64,000 nucleotides of DNA, taken from Arthrobacter echini (lineage in GTDB: Bacteria; Actinomycetota; Actinomycetes; Actinomycetales; Micrococcaceae). This document shows, in pieces, positions 1 to 7,801 of this stretch (its first letter is position 1; every line of letters starts with the position of its first letter). The position numbers and the translations under genes are program-made. The notes under the pieces were generated by a model that was not told the origin of the DNA, made no database searches, and worked only from the letters and a program-made list of their open reading frames with translations. The stretch is taken from assembly GCF_004803505.1 (NCBI RefSeq), contig NZ_SSWH01000009.1:1-64000 (forward strand), given 5' to 3'.

Positions 1-8
1 AGGCAAAC

Positions 9-70
9 ACGTAGGGTCCTTGCAGCGGAGGGTTTTCTGGCGATTTCCATCTTGCTCGAGGGCCCTACGT
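9..70. repeat. 11-bp imperfect inverted repeat
   Basis: ACGTAGGGTCC at 9-19 faces GGGCCCTACGT at 60-70, with 10 of 11 positions matching across a 40-base loop. It could be the end of another mobile element or a processed hairpin. No gene is visible in bases 1-166, so its role is unknown. Confidence 0.5.
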
Positions 71-119
71 AATCGCCAGCCCCGCCCTGCCGCCCCGGCA
101 TCATCACCGCCCCACCCTC

Positions 120-145
120 ACCCTGGTGAGAAAACCTCACTGGGT
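120..145. repeat. Stem-loop next to the IS left end
   Basis: ACCCTGGTGAG and CTCACTGGGT pair around an AAAAC loop, about 20 bases left of the IS5-family element. There is no T-run on either strand, so it is not a clear intrinsic terminator. It may belong to the sequence the IS inserted into. Confidence 0.4.
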
Positions 146-166
146 CCCCCCGCAATCGGCAGCTAA

Positions 167-1122
167 GAGGTTCCGCCAATAGGTCAGGGGCGCCGGGGCG
201 GTCGGGTGTCCCAGCGTTGTCGGATCCAGGCCTCGCGGAGGAGCCTGCGGGTAACGATGATGGCGTTGGCCAATCCGATGAAGGCCTCAATTACCCGGAT
301 GCGTTTCTCGATGCAGACGGCCAGTTTCTTAAACCCTCTGTTGTGCCAGGAGTTGGTCCGTTCCACCACCCAGCGGGCGGTGTTCTGAATCGGGCCGGGC
401 ACGCCCTTGACGGCGATCTGGTGCTTACAGCCCAGCTCGGCAAGCAGCTCGCGAGTGGCACCCGAGTCGTCGCCGGCGTCCAGGTGCACGGTGATTCGCT
501 CCGGGAGTTCGAAGCCGAACTGGGACAGCGTCTCCATCGTGGGGCGCAACAACGGGGAGTCGTGGCGGTTGGCCGCAGCGACCACGGTCCCCAGCGTGGT
601 CCCGGCACCGTCGACCAGCACGGAACGCTTGGTGCCTTGTATCCCGCGGTCCACCGGTGACCGCCTGGCGGCTTCTCCGCCGCACGGGGCCTTGGTGATG
701 CACCCGTCCACCGCCACGTCCTCCAGCTGCAGCCCGATCATCTTGTCGCAGCCGTCGAGACACAGTTGCTCCAGGCCGGCGAAGGCTCCGCCCTCGATCC
801 ATTCATCGCGCCGGCGGCGGATCGTGGTGGCCGAACATGATGTCGGCGATCTTCTCGTAGGCCGCCCCCAGGACGAGAACCTGGACGAGCTTGTCGAAGA
901 CCACGCGATCCGGAATCCGTGGCCGGTGGCAACCACACGGATGCTCGTCCACCACAGGAGGGATTAGCACCTGGAACTGGTCCCAGATCGGTTCGATAAT
1001 GCACGATGGAACAGCAGGCACGAGTGCTCTTGGTCAACACACTGATTCTCGACAAATCCGTGTCTACCAGGCCTCGTGCCTGTCTCATGCCACCGTCCCA
1101 CCACACCTACTGGCAGAACCTC
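167..1122 (-). mobile_element. IS5-family insertion sequence
   Basis: The element is about 956 bp. Its ends are imperfect inverted repeats: GAGGTTCCGCCAATAGGT at 167-184 and, on the other strand, GAGGTTCTGCCAGTAGGT at 1122-1105 (16 of 18 match). It contains one IS5-type transposase read on the minus strand. The flanks are CTAA on the left and TTAG on the right. Both fit the YTAR-type target preference of IS5 relatives, but they are not identical, so no clean target duplication is seen. The right end abuts the stop codon of the membrane-protein gene at 1123-1725. A 75-bp inverted copy of its left end lies at 3335-3409. Confidence 0.85.
184..1021 (-). pseudogene. IS5-family transposase, frameshifted
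   Basis: This is a DDE transposase of the IS5 group that contains an IS1647-like N-terminal part. The N-terminal part runs from a GTG at 1021 to 803 (PAVPSCIIEPIWDQF, then IPDRVVFDKLVQVLVLG). The catalytic part continues in another frame from about 840 to 184. The acidic triad is visible as VAVDGCITKAP, HLDAGDDSG and WVVERTNSW. The frames join by skipping one base near 841, just after the IAD residues. This is a +1 change and not the usual A-rich -1 slippery site, so a disabling mutation is more likely than programmed frameshifting. If no frameshift occurs in vivo, the element cannot move itself. Confidence 0.8.
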
Positions 1123-1725
1123 TTAGCTCCGCTGTTTTTCAATCTCGTCTCTCAGTTCTTCGGTATGCGACTGCCAGCCATCCTCCAGTACTCCAGCGAA
1201 GCGTCGGAGTACTGGCCCTCTTCCTGCCACTTTGATCAGATTGCGTCTCTTGGGATAGAGCGAATCTAGTTTCTGCCGACCCTGAACATAATTCTCCCCA
1301 GCCGTCTCCGTGCTAGTGGGATGGAAGTAGAGATACGCCTCATACGCTGCTTGAACGAGCTGAGTTGTTGCGGTTCAAAGCGGGCCTGAAGCTCTTATGG
1401 CGAGCACAGTTCCTTGCTCTGCTACTTCGTTCAGGCCTTTCGTCATCATGTCCAGCTTTTCTCGGCCGGTCTCTGTAGTCGTAGGCTGACCAGAGCTTAA
1501 CCACTGGAGTGTCGAGCCGGGGTTGTACTCGAGCAAGTAGACTCGGGATACTAGAGAATCCGCTTTGCCTTGCAACTCCTGATGTCTTTGGTGAGCGCGC
1601 TGTGCATAATGACCAGATTGCGTTAGCAGTCCTCCCGCTGCTACACCAACTAAACCTATAACTGCTGGAACCCAGCTGTCAGGGATGCTGGGTAACCAGT
1701 CCCAGCTCAGCGCCATTACATTCAC
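1123..1725 (-). pseudogene. Small membrane protein with in-frame TGA, partner of the ApeA-like gene
   Basis: Translation starts at a GTG that overlaps the stop of the upstream gene (GTGA), so the two are translationally coupled. Residues about 12-35 form one hydrophobic, glycine-rich membrane segment (SWVPAVIGLVGVAAGGLL), followed by a charged helical region. A TGA at 1375-1377 ends the protein at 116 residues. The same frame then stays open for 83 more codons, to a TAA at 1125-1123, and reads as plausible protein (AAYEAYLYFHPTSTET, then EELRDEIEKQRS). I infer an original protein of at least 200 residues with a nonsense mutation, or less likely readthrough. The final TAA sits at the IS boundary, so the true C-terminus may have been cut off by the insertion. 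The family is not recognised. Confidence 0.65.
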
Positions 1726-3182
1726 TGCGCTTCACTATCAGGTCCAAGCCCTGCCTCAGGGTCCGTCTCGGCTTGAGCCTCACCTTCCGCTTCGGTCTCG
1801 GTCTCAATGTCGCGATATGTGGGCCAACCATCGTCGGCAATGACGAGCCGCCTGAGAAGGCTTGAGAGCTGATCTATCTCAAGCGAGTCGTGCAGCAAGT
1901 TCTCCCCTCCAATGCGGTGAAGGTGCTGAAGCGCAACGGCTCGAACGACGAGTACCCCCAGTTGACCGATGATTTGCGTGCTCGCCGCATCAGGCTGTCG
2001 CCTCTCCTCGTAATGCTTAGTCTTGTTGTACACCTGTGCAAATGCTTTCGCGAGGGCAGTGTTTGAATGGCCCGAGCGTGAGAAATTGAGCTTGCTCCGG
2101 ACGATGCAGCGGTACATGTAAGTTGCAGCGGTTGGCCGGGGTCGCAGAGCAGCGGAATAGGTGGCTTCCTCCTCCTCGGCTTGAGGAAGCTCGTGCCCTA
2201 TCGCTTCGACGGCAATCCCTGAGGCGATCACCCGTTCCTCCGCGGTGTAGCTCTCTCGCTGCAGTATTCCAAGTACAGGACTTGTGACGCGGGACCAGTA
2301 ATCCCGGTCGATCAGCCAGTCTTCAAGTTGTGCGACATCAACGCGGTTCATTGATGTGAGACCGAGGGTAGGCTTCCTGTCATCCGCCTCGTCCTTCGCC
2401 ACGTCACGGAAAGTTGATGGATGAAGTAGTGGCAGTTCGCGATTTGCGCCCTGTGGTTTCACTCGATGGGCTGTAATCCAAGCGCTTTGCCCCGAGTTCA
2501 AAGCAAGGATTGCGCGCATCTGTCTATGAATGGCCAAGTGATCATCAACAGTTACATCGGCAGGGAAGGTCGTCTCGATCCAAGCATCGGCATACATGTG
2601 CAACTCGAGGCCTTCGCGAATGGAACTTCGCCAAGTAAGGCTCAGCGCTACCTCGCAGTCTCCGACATGGAAGGTAATTGCCTCTGGCGATCGTACTGTA
2701 GCTGTGTACGCCTGCCCCCGTCCATCGTCATCGCGCTCATGCTGGGTTGTAAACACGCTCCTGGCAATGAAACCGCCGAGCCCAGTCATTGTCGACTTCA
2801 GCCAAGGGACTGAAATGGGTTTGCCGAAGGCCGGCTCATCAAGGCCTTGGATGGTGACGTCAGGCCTTAACGTGAAGTTGACGCCATAGGAGAAATTCTC
2901 CTTCCTCCTGATCATGGTGCAGTTGTAGAAAGTTGCCACTCCCTCTGAGCAGGAAAAAAGAAGAACCTTCGGGATAGTCGCGGAGTCCTGCGCCCACCTG
3001 TGTACTTCAGCATGTTGAGGATCAGGCTCTTCGAAAAATACCTGGACTGGGTAGCTGAACTCAAGCGTCGGTCCCCACACCGGGTCCACCACGTAACTGG
3101 CATGTTGGTACGGCAACGTGTCGTCGCCGTCAATTACGAAACCTACAATTTGGTCGCCAGGTTTCATATCTGTGAGCTTCAT
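1722..3182 (-). CDS. ApeA-like protein with C-terminal HEPN-type domain
   Basis: The protein has 486 residues from the ATG at 3182. That start is preferred because GAAGG lies five bases upstream; a GTG at 3194 is the alternative. Residues 1 to about 300 resemble the beta-rich N-terminal domain of ApeA-type proteins. The C-terminal third is helical and holds YNKTKH at about 385-390, where HEPN RNases usually show R-N-x3-H. The Asn and His are kept but the Arg is a Tyr. An acidic tail rich in Glu (about 457-480) follows. Known ApeA proteins are single-gene anti-phage HEPN effectors, so defence is the likely role, but the assignment is by eye. The next gene overlaps by four bases. Codon use is clearly less GC-rich than in the chromosome beyond 6.2 kb. 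Confidence 0.6.
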   Translation of the reverse strand: MKLTDMKPGDQIVGFVIDGDDTLPYQHASYVVDPVWGPTLEFSYPVQVFFEEPDPQHAEVHRWAQDSATIPKVLLFSCSEGVATFYNCTMIRRKENFSYGVNFTLRPDVTIQGLDEPAFGKPISVPWLKSTMTGLGGFIARSVFTTQHERDDDGRGQAYTATVRSPEAITFHVGDCEVALSLTWRSSIREGLELHMYADAWIETTFPADVTVDDHLAIHRQMRAILALNSGQSAWITAHRVKPQGANRELPLLHPSTFRDVAKDEADDRKPTLGLTSMNRVDVAQLEDWLIDRDYWSRVTSPVLGILQRESYTAEERVIASGIAVEAIGHELPQAEEEEATYSAALRPRPTAATYMYRCIVRSKLNFSRSGHSNTALAKAFAQVYNKTKHYEERRQPDAASTQIIGQLGVLVVRAVALQHLHRIGGENLLHDSLEIDQLSSLLRRLVIADDGWPTYRDIETETEAEGEAQAETDPEAGLGPDSEAQ

Positions 3183-3234
3183 ACTTGCCTTCACCTCGGG
3201 CTTATCTCTGATCGTTCAGAAGGTAATCCTGCCA

Positions 3235-3334
3235 TTAGGAGACTCCAGGGGTCCCCTGGGTTTGTTCTGGGGGTGTCCACCCTTCCGCGACCAGCACGGC
3301 TGCGACCCGGTCGGTGACAGCGACGGTCTCGCCT
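3235..3334 (-). pseudogene. C-terminal gene fragment, possibly from a phage structural gene
   Basis: The frame running out of the IS remnant reads GETVAVTDRVAAVLVAEGW and ends at a TAA at 3237-3235. The LVAEGW ending resembles the tails of short phage head-tail proteins, but the match is by impression only. It has no start of its own and is fused to the IS end. It may instead be chance coding. Confidence 0.3.
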
Positions 3335-3409
3335 TCCTCCGCGAGGCCTGGATCCGACAACGCTGGGACACCTGCCCGCCCCGGCGCCCCTGACTTATTG
3401 GCGGAACCT
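3335..3409 (+). mobile_element. 75-bp remnant of the IS5-family element end
   Basis: This stretch is the reverse complement of 168-242 with three mismatches in 75. It encodes the same transposase C-terminus (LREAWIRQRWDT). It faces the full IS at 167-1122, so both copies have their transposase-C-terminal ends outward, as in the arms of a composite transposon. Everything else of this copy is gone. Confidence 0.85.
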
Positions 3410-3692
3410 TCAAGCTCGCCACAAACGAGACATAGCCCGAAGCTCAGACGACGGTCGCAATACCCTATGTTCAACCCGTGACGTGTAGCCCTTGACCAAG
3501 AGTCGGAAGGGCCCCTTCCCCACCGCCACCCCAGCGCACTTCTTCAAGCTCACCTGCACACCAGTTCAACAGTTCCCACCCCTTGTCGCTGGCGCCATCT
3601 CGGCTTGCAAACCGAGACGAAGGTGGGTGAATCCTTAGACCTAAAACAGTCTATGGACCACGCTGTCCGGCGATTAGCCGGCACCACGACTT
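3410..3692. other. Gene-free stretch with two small hairpins
   Basis: No convincing gene is seen on either strand. TCTCGG/CCGAGA pair at about 3598-3617, and CCGGC/GCCGG pair at about 3667-3681. They lie downstream of the minus-strand gene ending at 3693, so one could terminate it, though neither has a good T-run. Confidence 0.4.
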
Positions 3693-4454
3693 TCAAGTTC
3701 CCTCGACACCACGCTCCAAACGCTTGAACAGCTCCGCTCCGAGTTGGGTAGCCCTCAATTCTTCGCTTAAAGAGTCCGGTGTAAACGTTCCGTTCGCCGT
3801 TCCTCCGTCCATGCTCCCTGGGTTCATCAAAAGGCCGCATCGCAGGAGATCTTGAATCAAGGGGAGGACCGCGTCGTCCAGCTTAAGGCCGTCACTGACT
3901 GTTTGCACTGATACCGCCAGCCCTGGTCTCCAATAGTTCATACCATTCTTCATCTTCTTGCTATCGACAAAATACTTCAGGGCACGGATATGAGGTGGTT
4001 CGATCACTGAAAGAATTCTGATCCAGATGCTCTCCCTGTCTATGAGCGCATCGTCCTTAAGTATCGAACCAAGCGACCGACCCAAGGAAGCAGCTTTACT
4101 ATCGAGTCTTGTGCGCCGCGCAGCGTCGATAGCTTCCGCAGCAAGGAGTGCATACTCGTCGTTCTCCACAATACGGGCGATTAGGGTCGCAGGATCAGCG
4201 CTGGCTTGAACGGACGCCGCCTGAAGAAGGGCTTCCACGCGTGTTTCCTGCTGCTTCTGCAAGTTTCCTCTCAGCACCTCAAGGGCTGCCACTCCCGCAG
4301 CTATCGGTACACTCAAAGGGGGAACTAGTGCACCTAGCGCGGCTCCCCCGGCAGCCAAGAGAACGCTTCCTCCGTTGCCCGTGCCTACTTGGTGCACAAG
4401 CGGCTCGAATTCCGGTTCGAATTCCTCATCTTGGTTGGTATCGGTCGGCTTCAT
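3693..4454 (-). CDS. Uncharacterised protein with a hydrophobic Gly/Ala segment
   Basis: The protein has 253 residues. An acidic N-terminus (DEEFEPEFEP) is followed by a Gly/Ala-rich hydrophobic stretch at about 27-60 that could insert in a membrane. A helical region comes next (EYALLAAEAIDAARRTRLDS, then SLGRSLGSILKDD), and a C-terminal part (EPPHIRALKYF) looks like a small winged-helix fold. I do not recognise the family. Its place in the low-GC island, next to a candidate defence gene, makes an accessory role plausible but unproven. Confidence 0.6.
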   Translation of the reverse strand: MKPTDTNQDEEFEPEFEPLVHQVGTGNGGSVLLAAGGAALGALVPPLSVPIAAGVAALEVLRGNLQKQQETRVEALLQAASVQASADPATLIARIVENDEYALLAAEAIDAARRTRLDSKAASLGRSLGSILKDDALIDRESIWIRILSVIEPPHIRALKYFVDSKKMKNGMNYWRPGLAVSVQTVSDGLKLDDAVLPLIQDLLRCGLLMNPGSMDGGTANGTFTPDSLSEELRATQLGAELFKRLERGVEGT

Positions 4455-4850
4455 AGCGCCCTTCTCTGTCAGGTACTTCTGCCACTCAAAGTTGGGTCAG
4501 TCTCCCAGACACCTCGGTCGCTATTACCAGTGTGACCCCGATACCTGTAACTCCAACCTGAAGGAGGTAAGTCCATCTATGGCCCCAGGAGCGTTCGAAC
4601 GAGCAGTCTAGCCCAGCACGTCCGAGACATCCGCGGCTTTGTTACTCAAGCTGTCCGACGAAATCGATGATTTGGTCGCCGGAGCTGCCAATAGTCGGGC
4701 GGCTCCGTCCTCCCCAACATAACTCACATTATGGTGTGGGTGTTGAGCTATCGGGTGTGCCTGCCGAAGCGCTTGAGATTCATGGCACCAACGGCTCCGG
4801 CCTATGCGGGGCACAACTGCGTGAGCAGCCTGCGGCTTACACTCGGAGGC
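4455..4850. other. Stretch without a supported gene
   Basis: About 400 bases. Frames are open on both strands, but none has protein-like composition with a ribosome binding site. It probably holds the divergent promoters of the genes ending at 3693 and 5033. An in-frame upstream ATG for the latter lies at 4731. Confidence 0.4.
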
Positions 4851-5033
4851 GTGGCTACGTACGAACCCGCCGAGCTCGCTCGGGAACTCGGCTATACGGA
4901 CGAGCAGCGACCGGGCAAGGTCGTTCGGGACTACCTGCGCAAGAAGTACCCTGGGCATCCGAAATACCAGAGGTGGGTACTCGATGAAGCTCAGGCTGCA
5001 GACGTTCGTGTCAACGTCCCGCGGAAGCCCTGA
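4851..5033 (+). CDS. Small uncharacterised DNA-binding-like protein
   Basis: From the GTG at 4851 the product is 60 residues, starting ATYEPAELARELGYTD and continuing RPGKVVRDYLRKKYPGHP. The pattern recalls short actinobacterial proteins with a helix-turn-helix-like fold in which an N-terminal ELA-ELG helix and the R-x-VRDYLR helix are conserved. The start was chosen where family-like sequence begins. However, GGAGG is only one base upstream, so the in-frame ATGs at 4731 or 4779 may be used instead. Function is unknown. Confidence 0.5.
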   Translation: MATYEPAELARELGYTDEQRPGKVVRDYLRKKYPGHPKYQRWVLDEAQAADVRVNVPRKP

Positions 5034-5213
5034 CTGGTCGCATAGTGGAGGGGCAGCCAGGCGCCAATAGGGTTGCTGGCGCCGCGCGTCAGAGGAAGAA
5101 CGGCTGGCAAGTCCTGCAGTGATAGCCGGGTCCTCAACAAGCACCTCAGGTGCCTGCTTCCTCAAGGCGGCTAGGACCGCTCCATGAGCATGGGCATTGT
5201 GGGCAGTGCGGCT

Positions 5214-5903
5214 TTATCTGACGACGGAAGGTACTTCTAATTCAGACAGGAGCTTCACCTTCCGCGAGGTCTTACGACCCAACTCTTGATCGAGGGTGAC
5301 TTTAAGCCCTGCCGTGAGGATCTCGAGTCGGAGGGTAGATAGGACCTGGTCCCTCCTATCCGGGCTGTATCTCCTACGAGGAGTCCCAGCCGCCTCGGCG
5401 TCGGCACTACCCCGCGGGTTCTCCTGTACCTCGGGAAGAATCTTCAGCTTGATGGCCTCGTCAAGGATTTGAATGATGGCGTCACCTTGCATCCTGGTAG
5501 ACGATGCTTGCCATACCGCATCCAGCACTTCCTTCTCCTTAGAGTCTGCCGCCTCGCTCTTCGCCAGTGCCCGGAGCATTCTGAGCCCGTAGACGTTCAA
5601 CTTCTCGTTCCCAGACAGTGTGGCCTCCAGCGCCCATTGGGTGCGCGTCCACCATTCGGAGTTGGCTGCCAAGTTTCCCTTCCGTTTTGGCAGAGGGCTC
5701 ATTTCCTTCGTTGGAACCGTCAGTGGCTCCTTCCGATGCCGACGGGAGATCAAGCCAAAAGCGACGACGGCAACAGCTGTCAGAAGTATCGCCCCGACGA
5801 CGATGACTACCCACCACGTCGACGAATCAGTACTTGCCGAGGTCAACCCTTCCGGGACGGCGATACTCCAGCCGGCCATGGTGGCCGTCCGATCGTTCAT
5901 CAT
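5214..5903 (-). CDS. Uncharacterised single-pass membrane protein
   Basis: The product is 229 residues from the ATG at 5903, which has a good GGAGGTGG ribosome binding site seven bases upstream. A longer frame from 5954 lacks one. One membrane segment lies at about 30-53 (STWWVVIVVGAILLTAVAVV), then basic residues (SRRHRKEP), predicting a cytoplasmic C-terminal domain. That domain is helical and charged, with an arginine-rich stretch (RRRYSPDRRDQ). No family was recognised. It is the last sizeable gene of the low-GC island. Confidence 0.6.
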   Translation of the reverse strand: MMNDRTATMAGWSIAVPEGLTSASTDSSTWWVVIVVGAILLTAVAVVAFGLISRRHRKEPLTVPTKEMSPLPKRKGNLAANSEWWTRTQWALEATLSGNEKLNVYGLRMLRALAKSEAADSKEKEVLDAVWQASSTRMQGDAIIQILDEAIKLKILPEVQENPRGSADAEAAGTPRRRYSPDRRDQVLSTLRLEILTAGLKVTLDQELGRKTSRKVKLLSELEVPSVVR

Positions 5904-5931
5904 GTGACCACCTCCGTGTTCGTCCTGGTCC

Positions 5932-6126
5932 TCATAACTCGATGGCGTCGTCAAGGAGCTCCGTTATCGTTCTGAGCAGTTCGGGGTCGGCCGTCGGAGC
6001 CCCTGGCGGATGGTCATCGGAGCGCGACACCATTCCTATGGACCGGGTCCGTGCGTCTCCGCCGTCACCGCCACGTAGAACCCCCGCGAAGCCAGCCCAG
6101 GTGCCGGAATCGCGGGGGTTTTGCAC
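5932..6126 (-). CDS. Possible short upstream ORF
   Basis: The frame encodes up to 64 residues and ends 28 bases before the ATG of the membrane-protein gene at 5903. Only the last 33 residues, from an ATG at 6033, look protein-like (ELLRTITELLDDAIEL, an amphipathic helix). The upstream part runs through a terminator-like hairpin. It could be a small coupled gene or chance. Confidence 0.25.
   Translation of the reverse strand: MQNPRDSGTWAGFAGVLRGGDGGDARTRSIGMVSRSDDHPPGAPTADPELLRTITELLDDAIEL
6079..6122 (+). terminator. Intrinsic terminator-like hairpin
   Basis: AACCCCCGCGA at 6079-6089 pairs with TCGCGGGGGTT at 6110-6120, and TT follows (four Ts in all) on the plus strand. It separates the island genes from the alcohol dehydrogenase gene. 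No plus-strand gene ends just before it, so it may also insulate or attenuate the dehydrogenase promoter region. Confidence 0.6.
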
Positions 6127-6265
6127 TTGCGGAACAGCCTCAGCGCCCGATGCGTCCGCCGGTGGGTGCGAGACGGGGCCGGCATCGTTGCTATCTCTTC
6201 AGCGCCTCCCCTAGGCTGGAATCGATGCCCGATGACGGTCGTCATTCCTACCAAGGGAGCGTTCC

Positions 6266-7303
6266 ATGCGCGCTTTGCAGATCGAATCCGCCGGTGTACT
6301 GAAGGTCAAGGACGTACCGGTTCCCGAGATCGATTCCGACGAAGTCCTCGTGAAGGTCGCGGGAGTTGGCCTGTGCCACTCGGACATCCACGTGCGCCAC
6401 ATGCCCGAGTGGCCCATCCCGAACATGACGCTGGGCCATGAGACCGCCGGCTACGTCGAGAAGCTCGGCGAGAACGTCACCGAGGTCACCGAGGGCCAGG
6501 CAGTCCTGGTCTACCTCGTCTGGGCGTGCGGAGTCTGCCGGCCGTGTATCGAGGGCCGCGACAATGTCTGCGCGAACAATGGAGGGCGGCTGGGTATGCC
6601 TCCCTGCCCGGGGCTTGGGCCCGACGGCGGTATGGCCGAGTACATGAAGGTCAAGGCACGTTACCTCGAGCCCCTCGGTGATCTCGATCCGGTGACCGCC
6701 GGCCCCCTGGCCGACGCCGGGCTGACGCCGATGCATGCCGTGAACGGCGCCCAGCACCGCCTCACCCCGGGTTCCACCGCCGTCGTCATCGGTCTGGGCG
6801 GCCTCGGACATATGGGGCTTCAGATCCTCAAGGCCACCACGGGTGCCCGGATCATCGCCATCGACTCGAGCGAGCAGAAGCTGGAGCTGGCCCGCAACCA
6901 CGGTGCGGACGAGACCTTCATCAGCGATGGTGAGACCGCAGCGAAGGTCCTGGCCCTCACCGATGACTACGGTGCCGATGCCGTCTTCGACTTCGTCGGT
7001 GTCCAGCCGACCGTGGACCTCGCGACGAACATCATCGCCCCCGACGGCGCGCTTCGTTTCGTCGGTCTGGGTGAGGGATCTTTCACCTACGCAGCAGACG
7101 CGCTCACCTCGACCTTGCCGTGGGGTGTCGATGTCCGCCGTTCCTACGGCGGGACACGCTCCGATCAGCGCCAGGTCATCGAGCTCGCCAAACTCGGGAA
7201 GATCTCCGTCGATGTGAAGCAGTATTCCCTCGAGGACGGCATCCAGGCCTTCGACGACCTCGAGGCCGGAAACGTCCCAGGACGCGCCGTCCTCGTCCCA
7301 TAG
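6266..7303 (+). CDS. Zinc-dependent alcohol dehydrogenase
   Basis: The protein has 345 residues and belongs to the medium-chain dehydrogenase superfamily. It oxidises an alcohol to an aldehyde or ketone with NAD(P). The catalytic zinc ligands appear as CHSD and GHET, and the structural zinc cysteines as CGVCRPC followed by NVC. The Rossmann nucleotide-binding motif is GLGGLGHMG at about 174-182, followed by an acidic residue (IAIDSS) that favours NAD over NADP. The start has a clear AAGGGAG ribosome binding site. The gene stands alone between hairpins at 6079-6122 and 7312-7351. Confidence 0.9.
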   Translation: MRALQIESAGVLKVKDVPVPEIDSDEVLVKVAGVGLCHSDIHVRHMPEWPIPNMTLGHETAGYVEKLGENVTEVTEGQAVLVYLVWACGVCRPCIEGRDNVCANNGGRLGMPPCPGLGPDGGMAEYMKVKARYLEPLGDLDPVTAGPLADAGLTPMHAVNGAQHRLTPGSTAVVIGLGGLGHMGLQILKATTGARIIAIDSSEQKLELARNHGADETFISDGETAAKVLALTDDYGADAVFDFVGVQPTVDLATNIIAPDGALRFVGLGEGSFTYAADALTSTLPWGVDVRRSYGGTRSDQRQVIELAKLGKISVDVKQYSLEDGIQAFDDLEAGNVPGRAVLVP

Positions 7304-7311
7304 TCGACAGC

Positions 7312-7351
7312 ATGACGGCCCCGTTGGGAAAGACCTCGGCGGGGCCGTCAT
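7312..7351 (+). terminator. Hairpin after the alcohol dehydrogenase gene
   Basis: ATGACGGCCCCG and CGGGGCCGTCAT form a perfect 12-bp stem a few bases after the dehydrogenase stop. There is no strong T-run, as is common for terminators in high-GC actinobacteria. Confidence 0.6.
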
Positions 7352-7414
7352 GACATGCCGGTCAGGTTGAACCGGCCATTCTGCACAAGTAAGATCGCTA
7401 GGCTCGCAGACATC

Positions 7415-7801
7415 ATGGACGAAGATTTCGTAGGCCTGCTCTTCCTGCTCGCATCTCTCGTCGGTCTGCCTGCCATAGGTGTCTTCGTCACACGACAGGC
7501 GGCCGAGGGATTGATCGGCCGGAATGCCTCCGGCGGAATTCGTACGCGCTACACCAAAGCATCAGACCCCGCCTGGATTGCCGGGCATACAGCTGCACTT
7601 CCGGTAGTGAAGACGATGTGGCTGGCCGCAGGCGCGGGAGTTCTCCTGACCATCAGCGCGCAGGTTCTCGTCGGCGGGGAAGCAGGCGCCGTCGTCGGCG
7701 TCGCCGCGCTCCTCGCCCATGTAGCGATTCTGCTTCGCGCTGCCGCCGTTGCCAACAGCGCTGCCCGGTCGACTACCGATGATCGAACCAGAAAGTATTG
7801 A
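7415..7801 (+). CDS. SdpI/YhfL-type small membrane protein
   Basis: The protein has 128 residues from the ATG at 7415. It has three predicted membrane segments (about 5-22, 65-85 and 88-108). Between the first two lies GIRTRYTKASDPAW followed by AGHTAA, the hallmark of the SdpI/YhfL domain (R-T-x-x-T near a W and H). Bacillus SdpI gives immunity to a killing factor. Most actinobacterial relatives have no known role, so only the fold is assigned. The acetyltransferase frame that follows overlaps its end. Confidence 0.7.
   Translation: MDEDFVGLLFLLASLVGLPAIGVFVTRQAAEGLIGRNASGGIRTRYTKASDPAWIAGHTAALPVVKTMWLAAGAGVLLTISAQVLVGGEAGAVVGVAALLAHVAILLRAAAVANSAARSTTDDRTRKY

Noticed and set aside
184-970. 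Several overlapping frames on both strands inside the IS
   Set aside because: They are shadows of the transposase reading frames and lack ribosome binding sites and protein-like composition.
1375-1377. Selenocysteine at the in-frame TGA
   Set aside because: No selenocysteine-insertion hairpin was seen just after it, and no selenoprotein family is known for this product.
4608-5165. 185-codon minus-strand frame
   Set aside because: Composition is unlike protein, it has no ribosome binding site, and it runs across the small plus-strand gene at 4851-5033, which has a conserved-looking sequence.
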